Source: Flavobacteriales bacterium (GTDB taxonomy: Bacteria; Bacteroidota; Bacteroidia; Flavobacteriales_E; Vicingaceae). From it: a stretch of 64,000 nt of DNA. Where the stretch lies: positions 1-64,000 of the forward strand of contig JABTUP010000005.1 of the NCBI GenBank assembly GCA_015075325.1, in the 5' to 3' direction. The translations under genes and the position numbers were made by a program. The notes under the pieces were generated by a model, which did not search any database, was not told the DNA's origin, and saw only the letters and a list, made by a program, of their open reading frames with translations. This document shows positions 8,031 through 16,123 of this stretch, piece by piece (the first letter of the stretch is position 1; every line of letters starts with the position of its first letter).

Positions 8031-8160
8031 ATAGAGTATCATTCTGAACAAAGTTTTTTCTTCGCTTCTTTGCAGATATGAAAAACGAAGTGAAGACCAC
8101 GAAGTAGAATTAATACTGATACATAACAATATAAATGACATTAATAATCTTTTTTGTTAT

Positions 8161-9222
8161 TTATTTAATTTGTTTGTAAAACATTAAATCATCAGAATCA
8201 ATAATTTGTTTTGCAACTAAATTCCCATTCAAAACAGGAGCATTCAACCCTTTTTTGAAATAGTTGTTCCCAACAAAAACTCGAGCTTCATCCCATAAAT
8301 TTTGGTCGATAAACGATTGTAACAATGTTGCTCCTCCCTCTATAATAATGGATTGAATGTTTCTTTTATACAATTCGTCCAATATTTCTTTTATTAAATA
8401 TTTTGAGTCATTGATTTTTACAAAAGTTAAGTTGTTTTCCTGCTCTTGTTTTGTTAATGAAAAAACTAAAGTTGGTACACTTTTATCAAAAACATATAAG
8501 TTTTGTGGTAGTCTATCATGTAAATCAACCACAACACGAGTAGGATTTTTACCTTTCCATTCTCTTACATTTAACTGAGGATTGTCGTTTAATGCGGTAT
8601 TGGTTCCAACCATAATGGCGGCTTCTTCGCTTCGCCATTTATGAACCAATTGTTTGCTTAAAGGAGAAGTAATCCAGTTATCTACTTCATTATTGGTTTG
8701 ACCCGCAATCTCAGTTATTCTTTCCACATCAATAAACCCATCTTTGGTCTCAGCCCATTTTAATATAATGTAAGGTCGTTTTTTATTGTGAAAAGTAAAA
8801 AAGCGTTTGTTTAATTCTAACGATTCTTTTTCTAAAACACCAACAGAAACGTCAATCCCTGCATTTTTTAGTTTTTCGATGCCTTTTCCAGAAACTTCTG
8901 AAAAGGAATCAACACAACCTATTACCACTCTTGGAATATGATGCTCAACAATTAAATTGGCACAAGGTGGGGTTTTCCCAAAATGAGCACATGGCTCTAA
9001 GTTAACATAAAGAGTGCTTCTTTTAAGTAAAGATTTATCTTTAACGGAATGAATGGCATTAACTTCAGCGTGAGCCTTTCCATATTCTTGATGATAACCT
9101 TCGCCAATAATTTTACCATCAAAAACAATTACACAACCAACCATCGGATTTGGAGCAACGTTACCCAATCCATTTTTTGCCAATTCAAGGCATCGCAACA
9201 GGTATTTTTCGTCAAAATTCAT
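8161..9222 (-). CDS. ribD: Bifunctional riboflavin biosynthesis protein RibD
   Basis: RibD carries out two consecutive steps of riboflavin synthesis: deamination of diaminohydroxyphosphoribosylaminopyrimidine, then reduction of the ribose to ribityl. The N-terminal cytidine-deaminase fold (about residues 1-145) has the zinc ligands in GKAHAEVNAI and PCAHFGKTPPC. The C-terminal DHFR-like reductase (about 150-353) starts at RPYIILKWAETKDGFI and contains SIIIEGGATLLQSFI. I choose the ATG at 9222 (353 residues), because the TTG three codons upstream lies inside the promoter -7 box. No FMN riboswitch is visible. Other rib genes are elsewhere. Confidence 0.93.
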   Translation of the reverse strand: MNFDEKYLLRCLELAKNGLGNVAPNPMVGCVIVFDGKIIGEGYHQEYGKAHAEVNAIHSVKDKSLLKRSTLYVNLEPCAHFGKTPPCANLIVEHHIPRVVIGCVDSFSEVSGKGIEKLKNAGIDVSVGVLEKESLELNKRFFTFHNKKRPYIILKWAETKDGFIDVERITEIAGQTNNEVDNWITSPLSKQLVHKWRSEEAAIMVGTNTALNDNPQLNVREWKGKNPTRVVVDLHDRLPQNLYVFDKSVPTLVFSLTKQEQENNLTFVKINDSKYLIKEILDELYKRNIQSIIIEGGATLLQSFIDQNLWDEARVFVGNNYFKKGLNAPVLNGNLVAKQIIDSDDLMFYKQIK

Positions 9223-9228
9223 TCGGTT

Positions 9229-9236
9229 CAAATGTA
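9229..9236 (-). promoter_or_regulatory. Bacteroidota -7 box overlapping an apparent upstream start of ribD
   Basis: On the minus strand this reads TACATTTG, a perfect TAnnTTTG. Transcription should begin about 4-7 bases downstream, almost at the ATG at 9222. The ribD message is therefore probably leaderless or nearly so, and the TTG at 9231 cannot be the start. Confidence 0.5.
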
Positions 9237-9287
9237 CTCCTTTTATAAAAAAGGACTAACTTCATCGCTCGAATTAAATAAAAAATT

Positions 9288-10409
9288 ATGGCTACAAAAT
9301 CTTCAAAATCAGCAAAGAAACAAACAAGTGATTCAATTTTAACATCAAAATCACTTAAATTTTTAGAAAATTACATCAACAATCCTTCTCCAACAGGTTT
9401 TGAATCGGGTGGACAAAAAATGTGGTTAGATTACGTAAAACCTTATGTAGATGAATACATGGTTGATACTTATGGTTCAGTTGCTGCCATAATTAATCCT
9501 AAAGCTCCTTATAAAGTGGTTATAGAAGCTCATGCCGATGAAATTTCGTGGTTTGTGCATTATATCAACGATAAAGGATTTATCTATTTAAGAAGAAATG
9601 GTGGTTCAGACCATCAAATAGCTCCTTCAAAAAGAGTAAACATCCATACCGACAAAGGAATTGTTAAAGCAGTTTTTGGCTGGCCTGCAATTCATACCAG
9701 AACAGCAGGAAAAGAAGAAACTCCGCAATTGAATAACATTTTTTTAGATTGCGGCTGCAACACTAAAGAAGAAGTAGAAGCTTTAGGAATTCATGTGGGT
9801 TGTGTAATTACTTACGAAGATGAGTTTATGGTGTTGAATAATAAATATTTTGTTGGTCGTGCTTTGGATAACCGTATTGGAGGTTTTATGATTGCTGAAG
9901 TAGCACGTTTGTTGAAAGAAAACAAAGTAAAACTTCCATTTGGTTTATATATTACCAATTCGGTACAAGAGGAAGTTGGTTTACGTGGTGCCGAAATGAT
10001 GGTGCAAAACATTAAACCAAATGTGGCTATCGTTACTGATGTTTGCCACGATACTCAAACACCAATGATGAATAAAATTGACAGTGGTGATAACCATGCA
10101 GGAAAAGGACCTGTTTTAACCGTTGGACCAGCAGTGCAAAACAATTTATTAAAATTAATTCAAGATACAGCTAATGCTAAAAAAATTCCTTTTCAACGAG
10201 CTGCTGCGAGCCGAGCTACAGGAACAGATACTGATGCTTTTGCTTATGCAACAGGTGGAGTTGCTTCTGCGTTGATTTCGCTACCATTGCGTTACATGCA
10301 CACCACTGTAGAAATGGTTCACAAAGAAGATGTAGAAAATGTAATTAAATTGATTTACGAAGCATTACAAAAAGTTAAAAACAATCACGATTTTAGGTAT
10401 TTGAAATAA
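9288..10409 (+). CDS. M42 family metallopeptidase (glutamyl aminopeptidase / FrvX type)
   Basis: This is a 373-residue dinuclear zinc/cobalt aminopeptidase of family M42, cytoplasmic and probably a large oligomer that trims peptides. Metal and catalytic motifs are visible: EAHADEI (H82, D84), RALDNRIGG (about 185-193, bridging Asp), QEEVGLRGA (about 223-231, catalytic Glu and metal Glu), VTDVCHDT (about 245) and a C-terminal PLRYMHTTVEMV with the last His ligand. The first 20 residues are Lys/Ser-rich and not conserved. It is divergently transcribed from ribD across a 65-bp gap. A strong intrinsic terminator follows. Confidence 0.9.
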   Translation: MATKSSKSAKKQTSDSILTSKSLKFLENYINNPSPTGFESGGQKMWLDYVKPYVDEYMVDTYGSVAAIINPKAPYKVVIEAHADEISWFVHYINDKGFIYLRRNGGSDHQIAPSKRVNIHTDKGIVKAVFGWPAIHTRTAGKEETPQLNNIFLDCGCNTKEEVEALGIHVGCVITYEDEFMVLNNKYFVGRALDNRIGGFMIAEVARLLKENKVKLPFGLYITNSVQEEVGLRGAEMMVQNIKPNVAIVTDVCHDTQTPMMNKIDSGDNHAGKGPVLTVGPAVQNNLLKLIQDTANAKKIPFQRAAASRATGTDTDAFAYATGGVASALISLPLRYMHTTVEMVHKEDVENVIKLIYEALQKVKNNHDFRYLK

Positions 10410-10412
10410 GGA

Positions 10413-10450
10413 GAAGTTTGAAGTCCGAAGACCGAAGATAGAAGTTAGAA
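10413..10450. repeat. GAAGTCCGAAGACCGAAG-type intergenic repeat
   Basis: Directly after the M42 stop lies GAAGTCCGAAGACCGAAG followed by variants GATAGAAGTTAGAAG, a run of degenerate GAAG-starting units. The same family occurs inverted at 38396-38460 and inside aroA at 41937-41972. This is a dispersed short-unit repeat. Confidence 0.6.
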
Positions 10451-10484
10451 GCCAAGCTTTTTAAAAAAGCTTGGCTTCTTTTTT
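10447..10484 (+). terminator. Intrinsic terminator after the M42 peptidase gene
   Basis: AGAAGCCAAGCTTTTT pairs with AAAAAGCTTGGCTTCT across a very short loop, and a run of six T follows at 10479-10484. Confidence 0.8.
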
Positions 10485-10520
10485 CTGCGCTGCGTATATC
10501 AGCGTAATCTGCGGGAGTTT

Positions 10521-11318
10521 TTAATAACCTAGTTCCACAACGTAGCCACTATACGTTCTAACATTCAAAACAATTCCATTTTCAAAATAGAGGTATTGCC
10601 CTTTTATTCCAGTGAGTTTTCCTGAATATTCAGGAACTTTATCAAATCCAATACTGTTTACTTTAATTGGGTAATTTAGTACAGGATAATTGATTTCAGT
10701 TATATTGTTTTCTTGTAAAATATAGGGTTGATATTCGTCTGCCAATAGTTTTTTAATGTTGTTTTTTTCAGCAATCAAATCCACATCAGCCTGCATGTTC
10801 ATTAACATTTGTCGCCAATTGGTTTTATCGGCAAGATGTTGTTTTAAACTTACTTCAATCATTCCTGCCAAATAGCGATTGGGTGTCTGTGCTAAAATAA
10901 TAGCTTTAACTGCTCCTTGGTCAATCCAACGAGTAGGAATTTGGCTTTCTCGTGTTATCCCAACTTTTATTCCGCTAGTAAGCGATAAATATACCATGTG
11001 AGGCTTTAATTGAACCGATTTTTCGTACTCTAAATCCCTATCCTCAATTCCTAAATGAGCTTTTGAAAGTTCTGGATGAATAATCCAATCCGCAGCACTT
11101 GGTGAGTTTTTAAAACATGGGTAACAAAATCCTTGATTAAACGATTTTACCGTTGTTCTTCCACAATTTACACAGATAATTTGATTGGTATATTTTAATG
11201 AAATTTCTTTTCCAATCAACTCGTTCATGTTTACCAAATCATCTCCAATAGGCAAATGGTAAATAACTTTTTCAGCTAAAGCTGTGTTCATTTTGTTAAT
11301 AGGACCGATTAAGTTCAT
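10521..11318 (-). CDS. DUF2797 protein with zinc site and GIY-YIG-like segment
   Basis: The 265-residue soluble protein has a four-Cys zinc cluster, CVNCG (about residues 49-53) and CYPC (about 65-68). The DUF2797 core follows, including VYLSLTSGIKVGITRES and IPTRWIDQGA (about 109-135), which resembles the GIY-YIG nuclease fold. The last 60 residues look like a separate beta domain (YSGKLTGIKGQYLYFENG). The family is widespread in Bacteroidota and Gammaproteobacteria without an assigned activity. A structure-specific nuclease or nucleic-acid-binding role is an inference from the fold resemblance only. It is transcribed away from the GH3 gene. Confidence 0.75.
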   Translation of the reverse strand: MNLIGPINKMNTALAEKVIYHLPIGDDLVNMNELIGKEISLKYTNQIICVNCGRTTVKSFNQGFCYPCFKNSPSAADWIIHPELSKAHLGIEDRDLEYEKSVQLKPHMVYLSLTSGIKVGITRESQIPTRWIDQGAVKAIILAQTPNRYLAGMIEVSLKQHLADKTNWRQMLMNMQADVDLIAEKNNIKKLLADEYQPYILQENNITEINYPVLNYPIKVNSIGFDKVPEYSGKLTGIKGQYLYFENGIVLNVRTYSGYVVELGY

Positions 11319-11425
11319 AAAGCTGAAAGTTCATAAAGTTTGAAAGTTGAAAATTAAATATTATTTTAAGTAAATAATTTTAGTTGAGAATCAACTTTAA
11401 ACTTTTAACTTTAAACTCTAAACAT
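11319..11425. repeat. Intergenic AACTTTAAAC-type repeat, both orientations
   Basis: Near 11325-11355 the sequence has AAAGTTCATAAAGTTTGAAAGTTGAAAA, and near 11392-11424 it has CAACTTTAAACTTTTAACTTTAAACTC, roughly the inverse. The two arms could fold together in the gap between DUF2797 and GH3. The AT-rich unit repeats elsewhere in the window (7990-8025, 19023-19080). Confidence 0.5.
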
Positions 11426-11433
11426 CATTTAAT

Positions 11434-12981
11434 GTGGAAATCATCAACTCGGTATTTTCTTGGATAATAAAACAACGAATACATCAAATGGAGTTGTTTA
11501 TTAAATACCCAATCGATGTACAACACGAATTGTTGCTAAAATTACTACAACAAGCAAAAGATACGGAATGGGGGAAAAGATATGATTTTCAAAGCATTAC
11601 CAATGCAAATGAATTTGCAAACAGAGTTCCTCTACAAGACTACGAAAGTTTAAAAAACGATATTTTTAGAATTCGACGTGGTGAGCAAAATATTTTATGG
11701 CCTTCTGAAATAAAATGGTTTGCAAAATCCTCTGGAACTGTTAGTGGCAAAAGCAAATTTATACCAGTAAGCAAAGAATCGCTAGAAGACTGTCATTACA
11801 AAGGTGGTAAAGATTTATTGGCGATTTATCATCACAACCATGTCGAATCAAAATTAATATTAGGAAAAACATTAGTTGTAGGCGGTAGTAGTCAAATTAA
11901 TGAATTTAATAATTCCTCTTATTTTGGCGATTTATCAGCAATCATCATGAAAAATTTCCCTTTTTGGGTTGAACAACGTAGAGTTCCAACTTTAGAAATT
12001 GCTTTAATGGCAGAATGGGAATCGAAGATTGAAAAGATGGCTCAGTTTACAATTAATGAAGACGTTTCTAACATTTCTGGAGTTCCTTCCTGGACACTTA
12101 TTTTGCTAAAAAAAATTTTAGAAATAACGGATAAAAAATACATTCATGAAGTTTGGCCAAACCTTGAATTGTATATGCACGGTGGAGTTAGCTTTCTTCC
12201 TTATAAAGAGCAATTTGATGAAATATTAAAAGGAAGTAACATTAACTATTACGAAAATTACAATGCTTCCGAAGGTTTTTTTGGATTACAAGACCAAAAA
12301 AATTGTAATGAGATGTTGCTAATGCTCGATTATGGGATTTTTTATGAATTTATTCCTATGAGTAATTTCAATGATGAACAACCAAAAACCATAACTTTAG
12401 AAGAAGTAAAACTTGATGTAAATTATGCTGTTGTAATTTCCACAAATGCAGGTTTATGGCGGTATGTTATAGGTGATACGGTAAAATTTACTTCATTAAA
12501 TCCGTTTAGATTTAAAGTTACAGGACGAACAAAACACTTTATTAATGCATTTGGAGAAGAATTGATTATTGAAAATGTTGAAAATGCAATAGAAAACGCT
12601 TGTAAAAAAGCCGATGCAACCATTAAAGAATTTACTGTTGCTCCCGTATATTTATCCAACAAAACAAGTGGCAGACACCAATGGTTAATTGAGTTTGAAA
12701 AGAAACCAACCAATTTGAATTATTTTATTGAGGTATTAGATAATACGTTAAAAAACTTAAATTCAGACTATGAAGCAAAGCGATATAAAGATATGATATT
12801 AGGTTTACCCGAAGTAATTATTGTTCCTCAACAAACATTTTATAATTGGCTAAAAGCAAATAACAAACTGGGTGGGCAACATAAAGTTCCCCGTTTATCG
12901 AATGACAGAAAAATAGTTGAAGAAATACTTTCAATGTATAAAAGAAGCCTCCCCAACCCCTCCGAAGGAGGGGCAATGTAG
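11434..12981 (+). CDS. GH3 family acyl-acid-amido synthetase-like protein
   Basis: The 515-residue protein belongs to the GH3 superfamily of adenylate-forming enzymes, known in plants for joining amino acids to hormones and common but uncharacterised in Bacteroidota. Visible motifs are FAKSSGTVSGKSKFIPVS (about residues 96-113, nucleotide loop), NYYENYNASEGFFG (about 270-283) and LWRYVIGDTV (about 344-353). The start is a GTG at 11434, giving the usual MEIINSVFSWIIKQRIHQMELF opening. The last dozen residues (SLPNPSEGGAM) are encoded by a GC-rich palindromic repeat, so the natural C-terminus has been replaced or extended. The substrate is unknown. Confidence 0.85.
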   Translation: MEIINSVFSWIIKQRIHQMELFIKYPIDVQHELLLKLLQQAKDTEWGKRYDFQSITNANEFANRVPLQDYESLKNDIFRIRRGEQNILWPSEIKWFAKSSGTVSGKSKFIPVSKESLEDCHYKGGKDLLAIYHHNHVESKLILGKTLVVGGSSQINEFNNSSYFGDLSAIIMKNFPFWVEQRRVPTLEIALMAEWESKIEKMAQFTINEDVSNISGVPSWTLILLKKILEITDKKYIHEVWPNLELYMHGGVSFLPYKEQFDEILKGSNINYYENYNASEGFFGLQDQKNCNEMLLMLDYGIFYEFIPMSNFNDEQPKTITLEEVKLDVNYAVVISTNAGLWRYVIGDTVKFTSLNPFRFKVTGRTKHFINAFGEELIIENVENAIENACKKADATIKEFTVAPVYLSNKTSGRHQWLIEFEKKPTNLNYFIEVLDNTLKNLNSDYEAKRYKDMILGLPEVIIVPQQTFYNWLKANNKLGGQHKVPRLSNDRKIVEEILSMYKRSLPNPSEGGAM

Positions 12982-12985
12982 AGGG
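12948..12985. repeat. GC-rich palindromic repeat at the 3' end of the GH3 gene
   Basis: CCCCTCCGAAGGAGGGG (12957-12973) is a 7-bp stem with a GAA loop, flanked by GCCTCCCCAA and GAGGGC. It is far more GC-rich than its surroundings and resembles one arm of the palindromic element inside aroA (42159-42232). The GH3 stop codon lies within it. Confidence 0.65.
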
Positions 12986-13041
12986 CACAAAAATTGTAGA
13001 TATAAATAACGACCGATGCCTTATTAATTAATGTTATATTA

Positions 13042-13830
13042 ATGAAAAAAATAATATTTATACTAACCTGTTTTTTGTGGCTGAATGCCAATGCACAAAA
13101 TAAACCTTTAATATTTAAAGGTAGATTTTTTACAACAGATCAAACTGGCAGCTATTATGAAATAACCTCTAACCAAATTTTTAAAACTGGTAAAAACGGA
13201 CAACGGCAATTTACTTATAGCAACAATATATTAGGTGAAATTTCAAGTGTTGATGTTTCAAATCCAATGAAAATAATAGTGTTTTTTAAAGAATTTTCTA
13301 AAGTTGTTGTGCTTGATAACACACTAACAGAGCAAGGTGGCGTATTAGATTTGAATGAAGTTAGTTTAGAAGAAACATCATTGGTTTGCTCTTCATATAA
13401 CAATGGTGTTTGGTACTACAATCCTATTAAATATCAATTAACTCGAATTGAAAACACCACTAACATAACTAATACATCTGCAAATATTTCAACCTTATTA
13501 AATATAAACATTCAACCCAATTTTTTAGTTGAATTTAATAATAGAGTTTATTTAAATGACTCTACAAATGGTATTTTAGTATTTGATATTTATGGTACTT
13601 ATATAAAAACCATTCCTATTTTTGGGTTAACATCATTTCAAGTAAAAGAAAAATATTTGCTATACGTTAACCAACAAGGAAATATTGAAACGTATGATTT
13701 TTTTACACTTGAAAAAACAGTTTTTAAACCACTTCAGTATTCTAATATTAAAATGGTTAGAATAGAAAATAAAACCATCTATATTATTAATTCAAAAAAT
13801 GAATTAATTCAAGATACAATCGAATTATAA
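13042..13830 (+). CDS. Secreted hypothetical protein, possible beta-propeller
   Basis: The 262-residue protein has a signal peptide (residues 1-18, ANA then Gln) and is otherwise built of short strands, for example GVWYYNPIKYQLTRIEN, NRVYLNDSTNGILVFDIYG and KYLLYVNQQGNIETYDFFT. This pattern suits a small beta-propeller of the NHL/YncE kind. No Cys lipobox and no T9SS sorting tail are present, so it is probably periplasmic. It lies between GH3 and a deoxynucleoside kinase gene on the same strand, with 78 bases to the kinase ATG. I recognise no specific family or function. Confidence 0.6.
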   Translation: MKKIIFILTCFLWLNANAQNKPLIFKGRFFTTDQTGSYYEITSNQIFKTGKNGQRQFTYSNNILGEISSVDVSNPMKIIVFFKEFSKVVVLDNTLTEQGGVLDLNEVSLEETSLVCSSYNNGVWYYNPIKYQLTRIENTTNITNTSANISTLLNINIQPNFLVEFNNRVYLNDSTNGILVFDIYGTYIKTIPIFGLTSFQVKEKYLLYVNQQGNIETYDFFTLEKTVFKPLQYSNIKMVRIENKTIYIINSKNELIQDTIEL

Positions 13831-13908
13831 TTTCTTTTAAAGTAGTTGATTTTATTAGTTTGTTATTTAATATTTTTTGTATTTTTAGTCTTTCAAAAAA
13901 AACGAAAT

Positions 13909-14532
13909 ATGTTAATAGCAGTTGCAGGAAATATAGGCTCAGGAAAAACTACACTTACTACATTATTAGCGAAACATTACAATTGGGACACCCACTTTGA
14001 AGATGTTGATGACAACCCATATTTGAATGATTTCTATAACGATATGCAACGATGGTCTTTCAACCTTCAAGTATATTATTTAACAAGTCGTATTAGTAAA
14101 ATTCAAGAAATTAATAAGAGTGGTAAGCCAACTATACAAGATAGAACACTATATGAAGATGCCTATATCTTTGCTCCCAACTTACACTCGATGGGTTTAA
14201 TGACCACTAGAGATTTTGAAACCTATTTCTCTTTATTCAAATTACAAGAATCTTTTATTAATCCACCAGATTTATTAATCTATTTAAGAGCTTCAGTTTC
14301 TACTTTAGTAAATCAAATTCAAAAAAGAGGAAGAGATTACGAAGAAAGTATTCGTTTAGATTATTTAAAACGATTAAATGAACGATATGAAGCTTGGATA
14401 TCTACTTACGATCAAGGAAAAATATTAATTATTGATGTAGACACCAATAATTTTTCAGAGAAGGCAGAAGATTTGGGAACCATCATCAATAACATTGATG
14501 CTGAATTGCATGGCTTATTTAAAACGAAGTAA
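13909..14532 (+). CDS. Deoxynucleoside kinase
   Basis: The kinase phosphorylates deoxynucleosides for the nucleotide salvage pathway. I start at the ATG at 13909 (207 residues), which places the P-loop AVAGNIGSGKTTL at the N-terminus as in the dNK family; an in-frame ATG at 13846 would add 21 hydrophobic residues that do not belong. Other motifs are DRTLYEDAYIF (about residues 80-90, substrate-site DR) and the LID region QKRGRDYEESIRLDYL (about 138-153). A perfect 13-bp terminator follows at 14581. Which deoxynucleoside is preferred cannot be read from the sequence. Confidence 0.9.
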   Translation: MLIAVAGNIGSGKTTLTTLLAKHYNWDTHFEDVDDNPYLNDFYNDMQRWSFNLQVYYLTSRISKIQEINKSGKPTIQDRTLYEDAYIFAPNLHSMGLMTTRDFETYFSLFKLQESFINPPDLLIYLRASVSTLVNQIQKRGRDYEESIRLDYLKRLNERYEAWISTYDQGKILIIDVDTNNFSEKAEDLGTIINNIDAELHGLFKTK

Positions 14533-14933
14533 ATACTATCTTTCTCCCTGAAAAGGTAGCTTTTATTTATACCTATTATAAATCTTCAAGATTTAAGAAA
14601 AGAATCTTGAAGATTTTTTTCACCATTCTCAGTGAAAATAAAATCGAAACTAAATCAGACTTTATTTATAAATCACATTGGTGTAACCGATTTTAGTTTA
14701 TAAAAAAACCACAAAGTACACTAAGAAAAACTCACTAAGTTTGCAAAGTAATTGATGCAATTATGGTCTTTATGCAAAACTTTGTACTCTTTGTGATTAA
14801 TGTTCTGATTAGCCAAAACTAATTAGTTACAATTATTATATCAAGTGCTAATAGCTCGTTGATAGCTTATATACGTACTTTGCTAAAAGCAAACCTTCAA
14901 GGTTTTAAAAACCTTAATGGTTTACACAAGGGC
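14533..14933. other. Gene-free stretch with hairpins and intergenic repeats
   Basis: This is about 400 bases between the convergent deoxynucleoside kinase and outer-membrane protein genes. It holds the kinase terminator (14581-14620), a repeat pair CACAAAGTACACTAAG (about 14710) and ACTTTGTACTCTTTGTG (about 14778) in opposite orientation, and a weak hairpin AAACCTTCAAGGTTTT...AAAACCTTAATGGTTT near 14891-14922. No ORF, tRNA or conserved RNA is recognised. It looks like an accumulation zone for dispersed repeats. Confidence 0.5.
14581..14620 (+). terminator. Intrinsic terminator after deoxynucleoside kinase
   Basis: AATCTTCAAGATT and AATCTTGAAGATT form a perfect 13-bp stem with a 9-base loop, followed by seven T. 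Confidence 0.85.
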
Positions 14934-14967
14934 AAAAAAAAGTCCCACATTGCTGTGGGACTTTTTA
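14934..14967 (-). terminator. Intrinsic terminator after the outer-membrane protein gene
   Basis: AGTCCCACA / TGTGGGACT forms a 9-bp GC-rich stem with a TTGC loop. Seven A on the left give the T-run for the minus strand, and five T on the right could also serve the plus strand. It lies 21 bases beyond the stop at 14988. Confidence 0.88.
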
Positions 14968-14987
14968 TATACTTAACTAAGTTTATC

Positions 14988-15833
14988 TTAGAAGTGGAAG
15001 TTTACTAATAAAACTGCGTTTCCAGCGTTAGCAGGACCGAAGTTGAATGCACTAGCTTTACCACCTTTAGAAGTTTTAGTTTGTAATGAGTTTGGAGTAC
15101 CAGCAGCAGCACCTGGAGCTACACCCCAAGATTCTGTAGTAGTTTCTGACTCACCAACATTGTTCATTTCGATTCCCCATCTGTACTCAGCACCTAAAGA
15201 GAATTTTGGAGCAAAAAACCACTCAAAACCGATAAAACCTTGAACACCTAAAGTCATTCTTGAACCAGCTTTTTGTTCAGTAATTCTACCATTTGGAAAA
15301 TCTGGGTTACCCATGTTAGCTAACACTGTAGAATCGCTATAAGCTAAACCATAAGTGTTAGTAGTTTTTTGTCCACCAATTCCGAAAGTAAACATAGCAC
15401 CGTAAACACCTTGAATTCTTGTGTTACCTCTTCTTTTTTCAATACCAAATCCTAATTTAATATCGTTAGAAGAAGTTTTAGTTTCATTAGTAAATTCTTT
15501 TGTATCAACATCACTTGGATTAGATTTTAAATTTACTACATTACCAACTGTATTGTTAGCAAAACCTAATTGGAACATTGCTCTATAAGCAGTTTTTTCG
15601 TCTTTAAACATTTTACCATAGATAGCACCTCCGTTAGTAAAACCGATTGAGTTACCAGTTGAACCGTTAGCTAAGTTACCAATGTAGTTTACGAATGGAG
15701 TACCATCAAAACCAAGTGCCCAGTCACCAGCTTCTGGTAAATAAGCCTCACCTTTTTTAGAAGTTAATCCTTCTTGAGCGAAAGTCGCTGTAGCAGTAAA
15801 AATAGCAGCTACGAATAATAATCTTTTTTTCAT
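14988..15833 (-). CDS. Outer-membrane beta-barrel protein
   Basis: The 281-residue protein has a signal peptide (residues 1-19, TFA then Gln). Amphipathic strands alternate with loops, and the C-terminus AVLLVNFHF ends in Phe, the usual recognition signal of outer-membrane barrels. Glycine- and threonine-rich loops (NLANGSTGNSIGF, GESETTTESWG) should face outside. Codons are unusually regular, and the gene has a near-ideal promoter, a long AT-rich leader and a strong terminator, so it is probably abundantly expressed. The barrel family is not identified. Function as a porin or structural protein is an inference. Confidence 0.7.
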   Translation of the reverse strand: MKKRLLFVAAIFTATATFAQEGLTSKKGEAYLPEAGDWALGFDGTPFVNYIGNLANGSTGNSIGFTNGGAIYGKMFKDEKTAYRAMFQLGFANNTVGNVVNLKSNPSDVDTKEFTNETKTSSNDIKLGFGIEKRRGNTRIQGVYGAMFTFGIGGQKTTNTYGLAYSDSTVLANMGNPDFPNGRITEQKAGSRMTLGVQGFIGFEWFFAPKFSLGAEYRWGIEMNNVGESETTTESWGVAPGAAAGTPNSLQTKTSKGGKASAFNFGPANAGNAVLLVNFHF

Positions 15834-15888
15834 TTTTAATTGTTTTTAGTTAAACTTTTTAATTTTTAATTTAATTTTTAGTTTGCGA

Positions 15889-15920
15889 CAAACTTACAAC
15901 ATTTTTTTTAATCTGTGCAA
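15889..15920 (-). promoter_or_regulatory. Promoter of the outer-membrane protein gene
   Basis: On the minus strand TAAGTTTG (15896-15889) is a perfect -7 box, and a TTG (15920-15918) sits 21 bases upstream as a -33 element. The predicted leader is about 50 bases of A/T only, which suits efficient translation without a Shine-Dalgarno sequence. Confidence 0.55.
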
Positions 15921-16123
15921 CTTTTTTTTTATTTTATTAACAAATGTTTGCAGTTATGAACATACTGTTAATAACCAACAAATCCTTTGCTACCATTGCT
16001 TTACATAGATTATTTTAGTTGTTTTTGTCAATCTTTTTTATTTAAAATAACACATTTTTAACACGTCAAATGTAATAAATATGTCAAATTTCTTCTTCTT
16101 TTTTAATAAAAACTATTCATTTC

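Noticed and set aside
14700..14800. Possible CRISPR-like direct repeats (CACAAAGT units)
   Set aside because: Only two imperfect copies in opposite orientation, with no regular spacers and no cas genes.
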